Positions 37,609 through 49,752 of a stretch of 64,000 nucleotides of DNA are shown here, piece by piece. The DNA comes from Amyloporia xantha (taxonomy: Eukaryota; Basidiomycota; Agaricomycetes; Polyporales; Adustoporiaceae): NCBI GenBank assembly GCA_036971615.1, contig JAYKKR010000002.1, positions 62,001 through 126,000 of the forward strand, given 5' to 3'. A program made the translations under genes and the position numbers. The notes under the pieces were generated by a model that worked only from the letters and a program-made list of their open reading frames with translations, was not told the DNA's origin and ran no database searches. The first letter of the stretch is position 1, and every line of letters begins with the position of its first letter.

Positions 37609-38899
37609 TCAATTCCCAGCCTGGCAGGAATGGAATGCAAACTGTAAATCAGCCAGATCAATGCTGTGAGGATCGAAAACGCACCGCAAAATGCCTCGCT
37701 CACACAGCCGAGGCATGCGGGACGTCACCTGCGGCCACAATTCCCGTGCCCGAGCTTTGTGTATAGGACTAAACCGAAAGTCCAAATCAAGTATAACCTC
37801 TTGAAGGTTTGAAAAAGTAGGGAGAGAAGACAGAACATCATCCAGCCGGGCACAGCAGTCTGATCCAATTCTTGCCACAGTCGTATCCGCCGGTGAGTCA
37901 TATTTCATAAAGAAGAAAATTATCACTGTCTTGATGGTATCGGATGTGACTTGAGAGAGACACTGAAATAGCGAATCGTAGTTAGTACTTTCGCAGGCGT
38001 TGCGTTGATACAGGATGAGCTCTTGAAGTCTTGAACTAGGAACAAGGCTGAGACAGACTGCATGAGGAAGTAAATCATGGATCAACATCGTTCCGTCAAT
38101 AGAAGGATAGGGACGCACAACGTTCTGCCCTTTCAGCAATCTGATCGTTTACGCGTCCCACACCAAAGTACAAACACAATGTATTCAGTGATGTGCCCGC
38201 AGCATCCACCAATGCCTGAGCATGTACGGGAGGTTCAATATGATCATAGTCCAAATACAGTTGATGCAAGCGGGGAACGACACCAGCAGCGAACAAGAGG
38301 TTCGCAATACCAGTCATTGAGGCCCCACTGCCGAACAGTCCCAACACCGATATCCCCTCTGGCCACTTCGCAAATGCCGGACGAGCAGCCCCATGCTCCG
38401 GGAAGGACAGATTGCGGCAGTAGAGCCATTTGAGATTTGGGAAACAGCAGATGAGCCGGCGTAGCGTGGTGATCGACGGGAAGCTGACATCAACGACCGC
38501 GAGTTGTGTGATTGTAGAGAAGGCCGAGAGATAGAGGAAGATGCGCGGTGCCATGTCACAAGCACGCCATTCAGCATGCGATATCCACAGCTGATTCACC
38601 CGCGTCCATCGGCCTGCTAGCATCATGGCAAACATATTCAAATGAGGGATCGGCTTCTTGCCATCAATTGTGCCGCCATTTACAGACACAATCGATGGCC
38701 CCTTCCACAGATTTCGAATATCCTGTGCGGCCTGCACAACCTCGTCTCGGTTGTCGAAGGTCATCTTGCTGGGCAGGTTATGCCGGCTTCTGGGTCCCCA
38801 CGACTTGCAGACCAGCATGCAGGTCACCAGCGTACTGTAGTCGTTCTCTAGGCAATCAATGATGGAGTCCCAAACCTCTGGAGGAAGGACCGGCATCAT
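37609..38899 (-). CDS. F5: F-box and LRR-like protein
   Basis: The coding sequence is 38,899-38,119 joined to 38,057-37,609 (409 aa). The start is MMPVLPPEVWDSIIDCL; the first of the two ATGs aligns with the start of the other copies, and the 5'UTR intron (38,905-39,015, GTGAGT to GCAG) ends just before it. F-box and backbone match F1 and F7. Strand residues differ, for example QLAVVDV, WLYCRN and TVIIFFF, where F1 has HLRLFHI, QLDCWN and RVGISFL. Exon 2 starts after the common 61-nt intron. The predicted role is an SCF substrate receptor. Upstream TATA-like ATATATAC sequences near 39,242 are G-type. Confidence 0.85.
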
Positions 38900-39985
38900 G
38901 ACGACTGCCGATTTGACCGGTGGCGCGAGACCCGAGCGGACAGATGAGGACGAGCGAGGACCTACATGACCTCCATTGAAGTCGATCGAGCGATAGGTAA
39001 GCAGGTCGGACTCACGGTGGATAGCAGGCAGTCTTCGGTGTAAATGCCCGTGCTCGTAACGTACTGCACGGCGATCCTGAATCAGCGTGCGGAGATCGTT
39101 CGCTAGCAATGGCAACGGCGGCGGGAGGTGGGGGGGAAGGAAAGGCGGATGTATCTCAAAGGGAGACCGCAAGGTAGACGGAGAGTGAAGCGTGCGAACC
39201 GAGATGAGGGCGGAGGGTGAGACGTGGGCAGAGAAGACGGTGTATATATGATAGGTCTATGTATTAGTAGTATGCACAGGATGTGCCGCCTCGAGGCAAT
39301 GAGAATAGGATCTGTACTCCTCGATCGAGTCCATCAAGATACAGCCTCAGCGCTCAGCGCTCGGGTCTTCGCAACTCCGTGGTCGACGGTGGTGCCTGGG
39401 CTATGCATATGTCCGATTATGATCATAGTGTCGCGTCCTCTGACCAGTACCTCTTTGCCTGTGAAATTCCGTGAATAAGCATCATCCCGACTTCATATTC
39501 GGAAGCTGCGCTGTTCATGCGTAGTCATCAACACGCTCGTCTAGAAGCATCAAAGAACCGGGATCCTTGGGTGAATGTGGCATAGATGTGTGTATTCTTG
39601 CCCTACACGTCCGGCCCCGCGACTCCGTGGTCGTCAGTTATGAGAGGCACGATATTGGATTCTGCACATGTCCGACCGCTTACATAGCGTCGCGTCCTGC
39701 TCATGACGAAGAGCTCTCGCTGCAATGACCATAGCTGCCTGCTTCGCATACCGAAATTATGTGTACGGCCACTGGCAGAACCCCGACAACACTCTACCTC
39801 ATCTACTGACCAGTGGAGGTCTGCCTTTGAATGTTCGTCTTCCAACTCCAAGAGCTCTCATATCAACGCAATGTTGACAGGACGTTATGGTAGGACATCG
39901 ATATCGGGAGTGCCGACTCTGGCGGCCATTGTGCATTGGCATCGCGTTCCTCGGCCTTGCACCCCTCATTTTCTGTCACAGTGAC

Positions 39986-40001
39986 ATGGCTATATCGCCG
40001 T
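39986..40001. other. Spacer hairpin, M8 (ATGGC/GCCGT)
   Basis: T-with-G intermediate version, loop TATATC. Confidence 0.45.
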
Positions 40002-40179
40002 ATAGACATTCTATTGATTATATTTGGAGGAGAACCGAACATACACGCACCAGTCTTCTCGTGTATTAAAAACTAAGCCGTCCACATGCTTCGACCCAGT
40101 GAGCGTGTCCTGTGCGAGATTCAAGATATATATGTTCGATCGTCGGTGCTACGCACGCATACATCCTATGAGAAGATTG

Positions 40180-40240
40180 CTGAAAATGACCTTGAGTGGC
40201 GCATCGGCATAGTCATTCAGAGTCAACAGGGCATACTTAC
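40180..40240 (-). other. Conserved intron-like element, M8 spacer
   Basis: 61 nt, GTAAGT to TTTTCAG. The upstream minus-strand frame is open from 40,457 into the donor; in M1 the equivalent frame has a stop. Confidence 0.45.
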
Positions 40241-43200
40241 AACAGCTGAGGACTCTCGCCTGAGAGGTTGTAAGACGCACAGTGCAGGCCACCCGCGTAA
40301 CACAGGCGATACGATGTTCGAGTAAAGTTCGCGGTCCGCCACGCTCGTGCAGCTGTCTGTCGAGACTCGTCCCGGTATAATCAGTGGTAGGAGAGTCAAA
40401 TTCGGCAGAAAAATGGCAGGATAGCCCGACGGCGTGCTCTGTTGACTGCGCTAACACACCGTGCTCGGTCCCTCTACCGCGCTAGGAATTCACGCGCACT
40501 GCGAGCTGCATACATAGTCCAGCCTCAACGCCTCAATTACCTTCACTCGTTTCACTGTGTCATCCTATGGAAGCTACCAGCCCCCACTCCTTCATGTACG
40601 TCCGTTGTCGCATATCTGGCATGCAAAGCCTGTTGTACATACCGCGCGACACGTGAAAAGTGATGTTTTGATTTGCTGCTGATATAAAGGGAGCACCTTT
40701 CGCGAGCCGTGATATGTGCGACAGAATTGAGGCCCATTTCTTCTGATGCAGACCGTGAACACAGCCGAATGAGTGCTGTAAACTGCAAGACACTGTACGA
40801 CAGTCACACGCCGATGATCGTCTACAACGAGGTGACCAGAGCATTGCGTGAACGGATAGGTCTAGGAGCACAAGTATGAATTTGCGGGGAATGCTGCATG
40901 TACGAGACGACATGCGGGCATGAGACTATGCGGGCGGACGGAACGTACGTCACGATGTCCTAGTCTGTGGGAATTTAGACTACAGCGAGGAATGAGGTAG
41001 ACAGTACAAGGTCACGACGAGAAGATGACAAGACTGGCAATGAACTAACAGCTAGATCAAGGCATGAAACCGCGTAGGCCAGAGCGGGAGAATGAACGGG
41101 CTGTAGGAGGAAGAAGAGGGGCGAAGCGTCTGCGGACATGAAAGAATAGAGACGTGGAATAGGCACACCAGCTTATAGCAGTGGTAGTGATGCAGAAGCA
41201 GCAGATGTCGAGGTACGTGATGGGTCATGGCAGCGTCAAGAGATCCAGCACCGAGGTCGACGTCCAGGCTACGTGCAGACGAACAGGAAACGATCAAGCC
41301 CGCGAGTCAGAGGACAGGAAAGGAGGCTCGAGGTAGATATAGCTAGACATGAGCAGCACAAAGCGAGAGGACACAGCGGTGGACTACCAGTCTCATGCTG
41401 GACACCGTCCACGACGACCGACGCCCGTTGGCGGGACACGTGATCCCCGATCGCCCAATGATGACGTTCACTTAAGTTCGCGTTTCTCCAGATTTCTCCT
41501 GCATGCGCAGGCAGCTTTCCGCGGTCGCAGGCTTTAAATCATCAAGGTACGTACGTACGCCTTACGTTGAACGTTGAGGTGGTCCTCTCCATCTCCCGGG
41601 CTGTGCACGGCGCCAGCAGTCGACTTCTCACTAGTCAGCACCTCTGGCAGGCCTCACACACAGCAACTCGCATCGGCTCCGTCTGTTGTCTGTACCGTGT
41701 CTTAGCCTCCTCTGCGTGTCTATCAACATTTTGCGCTCTCGCGTTGGCAGCGTCGCGTGTCCTCTTCGTCCGACAAGGACTCAGCCTCACAATCGTTACA
41801 GCTGCCCGGTTTTTACTGAGGCTATCCTACGCGAACGAGGTGCTCTATCACACACTCTGCTAGGAACACAGGGACAGCTCCTTCGGCTGTCGCACCGAGC
41901 GGTGACTATGAAGTCGTCCACGTCTTTTAGTCTAACGGGGGCGTTACCATCATGATCTCCCTCATTCTCTTTTGGTACGTTCCTCTAGGCTTAGGGTCTG
42001 TGCGATCCACCCTACAACGGCTCCATTTACCTCAGGTAGGTATGTCTACTCTTTCGGGTATATAATCTTTGATACGGCACGCATAGCAAAGGTTCCAAAG
42101 GAGTGCGCACTCTTTCAGACGACTCTGCGTTCGGAAAGAGTGAACTGTGATGGTTCACACAAATCGCAGTGCTGTATCGGACATCGGTAAGCTCAAGAGA
42201 AGATAGATAGGTAACGAAACCTCAGGTTCTCTGCCTTACAATTTGCGTCTATGGTGTACGCTTGACCTCGTCGAGAGCAGTGCTCACGCCGGCCGTCATA
42301 TCTCCGCTCCTTAAGTTTTCAGATACTACAATTCCAAGCAGAGAAAGACTCACACGAGGGCCCGAGTCGCCCTACATGATCCGCCACATCTGATACGAAT
42401 TGCTCAGTCAGTGTTCCTCATCGTGTTTGCCGTCCACTCAGTCAACCCCGGAGTCCCAGGATCGCGCGCAGCCATCTTTATTGATGACTGCACCATACTG
42501 TGCTGTATTCGGCTAGGGCCCTAGTACAGCGTGCATCCGCCATCAGGGCACTCAATCGAATCCAGACCCTGACGTTCTGGGCATTCTCCCATATCCATCG
42601 CTATTGCCCTCGTCCTCATGGCTTGCAACCGGAGACCATGTTTCCCATATTGCTGTCCTTGATTCGCCTGATTCGACGACGGCAAATAGTCATTGTAGCA
42701 GCTTCCCTGATTGCTGCCAGATGACGAGCATCAGATCCTGCGCCGTCCACTAGGCTGCTCCTCATCGCAGACTATGTTATATCTTTCCGCACAGTCAAGG
42801 TGCTTGTTATTGTATCTCTTTCCGTCTCTCGTGGCTGTCTCTTTTGCGAGACCTGTAGCATTCGTATCAATCGCGCCCTGCGTGCGTATTTTTAACATTT
42901 TGAAATCCCTCTAAGGATCATTGGATGATCAGGGCTTGCAGGACTCGAGGCAGGATAGACACGAGCGAACTCGATTAAATAACACGTAGGAGTCAGTCTG
43001 TACACATACATATCCACTCATCGAGTTAAAATTGCGATCTCCGTACATTCTGAATCGGACAGTATATCGTACTTGTACATAACGGAGAACTACCAATGGC
43101 CAAACTCAAAACAAAAGTTGTTGGAAGACGAAAATTATGTCAGATAACCAGACACCCGACTAAACACTTGTGGAACGAGTCTCACTGGGAATGGAGCTTA

Positions 43201-43691
43201 CAGAAGAACAGCCTAACGATGAGAATAGATCAACGAGAAAGAAAACATATGGAGCCAGCGAACGTGCACAAGACGACAAGGTCCATTCGTAGAAAAGCGG
43301 GAAAGGTGGACGATGGCCGTCGCGATCTCGACATAGTTTCCCTACTGGAGGAGTATCGCCGTTCGCTAGCTCGACGAGCATGGACGGTGTTGAGAAGATT
43401 TGTTGAGCATTGTTACGTCATTCCATCTGTAATCCGTGCATGCTATAGGCGGAAGTGACGCGGCGAGCTCGTGAACGGATCAGACTGATCGACTGTCGAA
43501 GATGTGAAAAGAAAAACAGAGCGCGAGGGCGGAACGGTTGAGAGACGATCGGAAATGATGTGCGGGGACTCCGAGTGGATCAACCAGAGGATCACAGCCC
43601 AGGTCTGGGGTATGGTTACAAAGGAGATTGTAGAGCATCGACCTGCTCGTTTGGTCCAGAAATCTGTGGAATAGGTGTGACCAGAACTTGG

Positions 43692-44988
43692 TCAATTGCC
43701 AGCCTGGCAGGAATGGAATGCAAACTGTAAATCAGCCAGATCAATGCTATGAGGATTGAAAACGCACTGCAAAATGCCTCGCTCACACAGCCGAGGCATG
43801 TGGGACGTTACCTGCGGCCACAATTCCCGTGCCCGGGCTTCGTGTATAGAACTATACCGAAAGTGCAAATCAAGTATAACCTCTTGAAGGTTTGAAAAAG
43901 TAGGGAGAGAAGACAGAACGTCATCCAGCCGGGCACAGCAGTCTGATCCAATTCTTGCCACAGTCGTATCCGCCGGTGAGCCATATTTCATATAGAAGTT
44001 AATCCCCACTCTCTTGATGGTATCGGATGTGACTTGAGAGAGACACTGAAATAGCCGGTCGTAGTTAGTACTTTCGCAGGCGTTGCGTTGATACAGGATG
44101 AGCATGTGAAGTCTTGAACTAGGAACAAGGCTGAGACAGACTGCATGAGGAAGTAAATCAGGGATCAACATCGTTCCGTCAATAGAAGGATAGGGACGCA
44201 CAGCGTTCTGCCCTTTCAGCAATCCGATCGTTTACGCGTCTCACACCAAAGTGCAAACCCAATGTACTCAGTGATGTGCCCGCAGCATCCACCAATGCCT
44301 GAGCATGTACGGGAGGTTCAATATGATCATAGTCCAAAAGCAGTCCATGCAAGCGGGGAACGACACCAGCAGCGAGCAAGAGGTTCGCAATGCCAGTCAT
44401 TGAGGCCCCACTCCCGTACAATCCCAACAACGATATCCCCTCTGGCCACTTTGCAAATGCCGGACGATCAGCCCCATGCTCCGGGAAGGACAGATGCCAG
44501 CAGTAGAGCTGTTTGAGATTTGGGAAACAGCAGATGAGCCGACGTAGCGTGGTGATCGACGGGAAGATGATATAAGTGAGCCTGAGATCTGTGATTGTAG
44601 AGAAGGCCGAGAGATAGAGGAAGATCATGATGCGCGGTGCCATGTCACAAGCACGCCATTCAGCATCCATTATCTGCAGCTGATTCACCCGCGTCCATCG
44701 GCCTGCTAGCATCATGGCAAACATGTTTAAATGAGGGATCGGCTTCTTGCCATCAATTGTGCCGCCATTTACAAACACTCTCGATGGCCCCTTCCACAGA
44801 TTTCGGATATCCTGTGCGGCCTTCACAACCTCGTCTCGGTTGTCGAAGGTCATCATGCTGGGCAGGTTATGCCGGCTTCTGTGTTCCCACGATTTGCAGA
44901 CTAGCATGCAGGTCACCAGCGTACTGTAGTCGCCCTCCAGGCAATCGATGATGGAGTCCCAGATTTCGGGAGGAAGAATTGGCAACAT
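43692..44988 (-). CDS. F6: F-box and LRR-like protein, mosaic copy
   Basis: The coding sequence is 44,988-44,202 joined to 44,140-43,692 (411 aa). The 5'UTR intron is 44,994-45,104. The N-terminus (MLPILPPEIWDS, KSWEHRSRHN) and promoter are H-type like F2 and F3. From about residue 70 on (VNGGTIDGKK, HLNMFAMM) it follows the G-type copies, and it shares the MI insertion and QIMD strand residues with F1. This points to recombination or gene conversion within the coding sequence. The F-box and LRR-like strands are intact. Unique residues include EGDYST in the F-box and VKAAQD after it. The predicted role is an SCF substrate receptor. Confidence 0.85.
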
Positions 44989-45378
44989 AACGACTGCCGA
45001 TTCGACCGATGACGCGAGACCCGAATGGACAAATGAGGATGAATGAGAGCCTATATGACCCCCATTGAAGTCGATCGAGCAATACTTAAGTAGTTCGGAC
45101 TTACGATGGATAGTAGGTAGACTTCTGAATACCCGCAGTTGCAAAATACTGCGCGATGGTTCTGAATCAGTGTGCACTGTGCAGAGAGCGCTCGCTAGCA
45201 ATAACAAGGACGGCGGGAGGTGTGGGAAACTTGAAGTGGAGGTGGGTGAGTCGCGACGAGATAATCGAAAAGAGAATGTAAGCCGGACGCTGGATGGACA
45301 GTGGTAGTGTGGTACTCAGATGCAGGAGGAGAGTGAGATGCAGGGGGTGCGGGGGGAGGATGCGGCGCACATGCAGGT

Positions 45379-45387
45379 CTATATAAG
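45379..45387 (-). promoter_or_regulatory. TATA box candidate for F6
   Basis: CTTATATAG on the minus strand, about 390 bp upstream of the ATG including the UTR intron. Confidence 0.5.
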
Positions 45388-45950
45388 CTCGGGCCACTTC
45401 GACATTGCCTCGAGGCAAGAGGCGCACAGGGGCAGTAGGAATCTGTACTCCTCGATCGAGCCTATCAAGATACAGCCTCAGCGCTCGGTTCTCCGCAACT
45501 CCGTGGTCGTGTATTATGAGAGGCGCGGTACTGGGCTCTGCATAGGTTCAATCACTAGCACAGTGTCGCGCCATCTGCCCGGTAACCCTTGAGCTGTGAA
45601 ATTCCTCGGATCAGCATTTCGATCGTCAACGCGCTCATCCCCTGTGTGAAGCACAGACTAACGCATTCTTGCCCTACAGCAGCCTTGTGACAAAGAGCTC
45701 TCGCTGCAATCACCACAGCTGCGTTAGCATCAGCTACCGAAAATGCATACACTCTGACCGAACAACACTCCGCCTCATCTACTGACCAACGGAAATCAGT
45801 CTTTAAATGTGTCTCCCATTTCCAAGAGCTCTCGTATCAACACAATGCTGACACGACGATGGGGTGAGTCGTTGACATCTAGAGCGCCTTTCGCAGCCAT
45901 CCTGCACTGACTTCACGTTCATTGATCGTCTCATCTTCGGTAGGGGAGAC

Positions 45951-45966
45951 ACGGCTATATCGCCGT
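45951..45966. other. Spacer hairpin, M9 (ACGGC/GCCGT)
   Basis: C:G version, loop TATATC, same as M2. Confidence 0.5.
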
Positions 45967-46139
45967 ATACGTATTTTATGGATTCAATTGTGAGGAAGAC
46001 CGAACATACACGCACCAATCGTCACGTATGTTATGAACCACGCCACCTACGTACCTCGACTCGGTGAATGTGTCCCTGTACCAAGTTCAAGGTATATATA
46101 GATCTTCCCGTCGGCCACACGCATCCCATAAGAAGAATC

Positions 46140-46199
46140 CTGAGAACAAAGTTCAGTGGTATATCGGCATACATGCCAGAGTCGACAGTGCATACTCAC
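46140..46199 (-). other. Conserved intron-like element, M9 spacer
   Basis: 60 nt, GTGAGT to TCTCAG. Confidence 0.45.
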
Positions 46200-48900
46200 A
46201 ACGGCTGGGGACCTCCGCATGTGTGAGGATGTGCAACGTACAATGCACGCTACCTGCACGATACACTACTCAAGCAGACCTCGCAATTAACCACGCTCGC
46301 GCAGCTGTCAGTCGAGGATCGTCCCGACATAGGTAGTGGTAGCAGAGTCGAAGTTAGCAGAACTATGGCAGGATAGCCCGACGGCGCAGACTCCGCTGAC
46401 TGTACCAACTCACCGAACTCGGTCACTCTACCGCGCTAAGAACGTCGGGTCCGCCGGAGGCTGCGTAAACGGCACATGGTCTGACCTTGATCAGCTCTGC
46501 CTGCTGCACTCCGTCATCGTATGATAGTGACCAGTCCCCCCTCCTTCATATACGTTCCCTTGTGGCATATCCAGCATGGAAGGCCTGTTGTACATGCCGT
46601 ACGACACGGAGTAAGCGACACTTCAATTGGCTGCTGATATAAAGGTCGCCTTCCGTGCGCCGTGATATGTGCGACGGAAATGAGAGTCGTTTTCCTGAGC
46701 AGTTTGACAATGTTTCACGGCTGAACGAGTGCCAGAGACCGCAAAACGCACTCGGGTCGTATGCGAAAGTTATACAACGATGATCGGTTACGACCCAGTG
46801 ACCTGAGCATCGTGGGAGCGGATAGATCCAGGAGCACGCGTATGACATTTCAGGAGACGCTGCATGTACGGAACGACACTGGCATGCGGACATAAAGCTA
46901 AGAGGGGAGAACGGCATGTACGTACGTAGGTCATGGTGTCCTAGTCTGCGGGGCGCATACAGCGAGGAAGATGTGGGACAGTCCACATTCACGACGATAT
47001 GTTGAGAAGACTAGAACGGAACTAGCATCTAGATCAAAGTATGAAGGTGGGTAGGCCAGAGCGGGAGAATGGAAGAGCTGTGGGATAGAGAAGGAACGGT
47101 CGGTAGGTCTATAGGCATAGAAGAATGAAAACGTAGAATATGCAGCGATATGATAGCTTCTAGCGATGGCGCTGACGCAGAAGCGGCAGGCGTCGAGGGA
47201 CGAGAGAGTGGTTCATGGAGGCGTCAAGAAATTGAACACAGTCCGGGTCCACAGCGTGTAGATGAGCAACAGGTGATCATCAAGCTTGCGAGTCCTCGAG
47301 GTTGATCTAGCTAGAAACGACTTGCACGGAACGAGAGGACACTGTGGCCTATGTAAGCCTCACTCTGGACGATGGCCACGACGACCGACGCCCGTTGGTG
47401 GGACACGTGGTCCCGATCACTGGCATGCCGATCGCGATGATGACGTTAGGCATTTCTCCCTCTGTTAGCTGTTGTTTACGCTGCGATGCCACAGACGTAC
47501 TCTGGAAGCTTCACTGGCTCTATCCTTCCCGTGTTCTGCATATATAACACCATGACATCAGCAGCCCCCAAACGCGCCGTTAGGTGTACGTCAGCACTGT
47601 GTCTGATATCAGCTCCCTCTCTTAGTAGCCTCCCTTCCGTGTCTGTCGGCAATCTGCACCCATGCTATTTCACATCGTCTTATCCCACTCGATTATTCAG
47701 GAAAAACTCAATCTGAAAATGATGACTAACGCTCACTGGGTTTTTATTAAAGGCCGCCGTATCATAATGAGCGTGAGTAGCCACGGCAAGCTTGCTAAGA
47801 ATACTCGATCAGGCTGAGACCTTCAACGCCGTCATGCCCACAGGCCTGAAGCTCTCCGCTTTATCTTTTTCAATCGTCAGTGACATTGGTATCGTCTTCT
47901 GGCTGGTTTGTTCCTCCAAACGTCTCTCACCGCTCTTTGGCGCCTTCTTTTTCTTCTCCTCGTCGGTATGTTTCCTACGTATTGGTACGCTATATTTTTA
48001 TCTGTCGCTGTATTCATCACTAAAGGCTGCCACGCAGCGTTCATTCTCTCAAAAGAAAACATCACGTTTGGAAAGAGTGTACACACACAGCACGGTTGTA
48101 TCCGCCGCAGTTGGTAGGCACGGGTCCAGATATATCGGTACCCCCCTATGCTACCAGCTGCGCATACACTGCATATGTGCCTGAATTTCCCCGAACGCGG
48201 CACGTCTGGCATCGCGCTGACCACATCTTCAGTCCTCGCTTTACATACTCTGCCTCTCCACCCTACAGAGCGCTGCCAGTGCGATCCTCAGAAGAGTCAT
48301 CCTTCTCGATCCGTTATATTCCAGCAAATTTCTCGACGCGTAGCGTCACTACTCGTGTGTAGTCTGCTAGGTCAGCGACTCGAGTCGGAACTTTGTCCAT
48401 CTCCAATCCGGCTGTCTTGGGCTGCGGCCTAGGAACGACACGCATAGGTTCTGAGATCTGACGGCATACCCTGTATCCATCGTCATCGCCCGTATGACTT
48501 GCAATCGGAAAACCACGTCTCCCTATTCTTGTATGCGATCCGTCCCTCTCGAGACAGTCCTCCCCATGATTGCTCCCGAATAACGAGGACCGCATCCTCC
48601 AGCCGTTCATCTACTCCTCGTTCCCTAGAGTCATCGACATGGTGAGCGATTGTGCAGGCACTACCAGATACTGTGCCGTTCCGCGGCCTCCATTTCGTGT
48701 GTCCTGGTACCTCCGGCGACCTGTCTCTTCTGTCAGGGTTCGTGCTGGTCGTAGCGTTCTTGTATCTTGGGTGTTTCTGACATGTCGACATCTCTCTGAA
48801 GATCAGTCCCGTTCAGAATTGGTAGGACTGCGGTGCAGGACAGACGCGGAAACGCTTGAATGACTTGTAGGAACGAGTCTGCACCCATATCCACTCATCG

Positions 48901-48912
48901 GGTATAAATACC
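48901..48912. promoter_or_regulatory. Palindromic TATA-like element, M10
   Basis: GGTATAAATACC. Confidence 0.35.
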
Positions 48913-49529
48913 AATGTCCGTATATTCGGCATCGTAAAGAAAATCGTACATATACGTAGCTATGATTCACAGACTGTCAAACATGAAGTAAAAGTCCGTC
49001 GAAGATGAAAATTACGCCAGAAGTAACTACAGACACCCTAACAGATACTGTGAAACGAGTTTCATAAGGAACGAAGCTTCATACTTTACAGAGGAACTGC
49101 CGAAGGACGGGAATAGATCAATCAGGAAAAGACAAACATACAGAGCAAACGAACGTGCACAAGACAACGAGTTCCCTTTGTAGAAACGTAGGCGAGGCGG
49201 ATAATGGCCGTCGTGATCTCCACTACACGGTTTCCCTCCGGGAGTGATTCCGTTCACCGGCCTGACAGCCATGCACGGTGTCGAGAAACCTTGTGGAGCA
49301 TTTTCACTTCGATCCATCTGCAATGCGTGCATGATGTAGTTGGAAGTAACGCAGAGATCTCGTGAACGAAATGGACTAATGTGCTGACAAAGATGTGAAA
49401 AGGAAAACAGAGCACGATGGCGGGACAGTTGAGAGGAGATCAGAAGTGATGTGCACTGCCGAGGGGACTCCGAGTAGATCGACGGTGCAGTTCCTCAGTC
49501 TTGCGCCCCTCGCTTTTTGTCAGGGAGAC

Positions 49530-49545
49530 ATGGCTATATCGCCAT
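49530..49545. other. Spacer hairpin, M10 (ATGGC/GCCAT)
   Basis: T:A version, loop TATATC. Confidence 0.5.
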
Positions 49546-49696
49546 ATAGAAACCATTCTATGGATTCAACTCAGAATAAGCTCGAACATATGCGCACCGA
49601 TTTTCTCGAATAATAGTACCTGAATAAAGATACAGGAAATATGTTCGATGTTCGACTGTCGGTGCTCCGGATTCACGCTCACCGCACATAATATTC

Positions 49697-49752
49697 CTAA
49701 GCGTAAGCTTTAAGAGTAATCAGCATAGCATAGCAGAGTCGCTAGTGCTTAC
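49697..49752 (-). other. Conserved intron-like element, M10 spacer
   Basis: 56 nt, CAG|GTAAGC to CTTAG, with the upstream frame open into the donor. Confidence 0.45.

Larger units (their letters stand above)
35513..41436. repeat. M8: array monomer with F-box gene, G-type spacer
   Basis: 5924 bp, the counterpart of M1. M8-M9-M10 repeats the order of M1-M2-M3 as a 15.6-kb higher-order unit. It carries gene F5. In 35,513-37,608 and 39,016-41,436 I see no other gene, only the hairpin and the intron-like element. Confidence 0.85.
41437..47403. repeat. M9: array monomer with F-box gene, H-type spacer
   Basis: 5967 bp, the counterpart of M2. It carries gene F6. The right spacer is close to M4 and M6 but has drifted at scattered bases, which places the M4/M6 copying after their split from M9. 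No other gene is supported. Confidence 0.85.

Noticed and set aside
47877..48224. Lysine- and glutamate-rich minus-strand segment in M3, M5, M7 and M10 (frame with EEKKKKAPKSGE)
   Set aside because: It looks protein-like over about 45 residues, but no start, splice context or family was recognised and the homologous part of other monomers has diverged.
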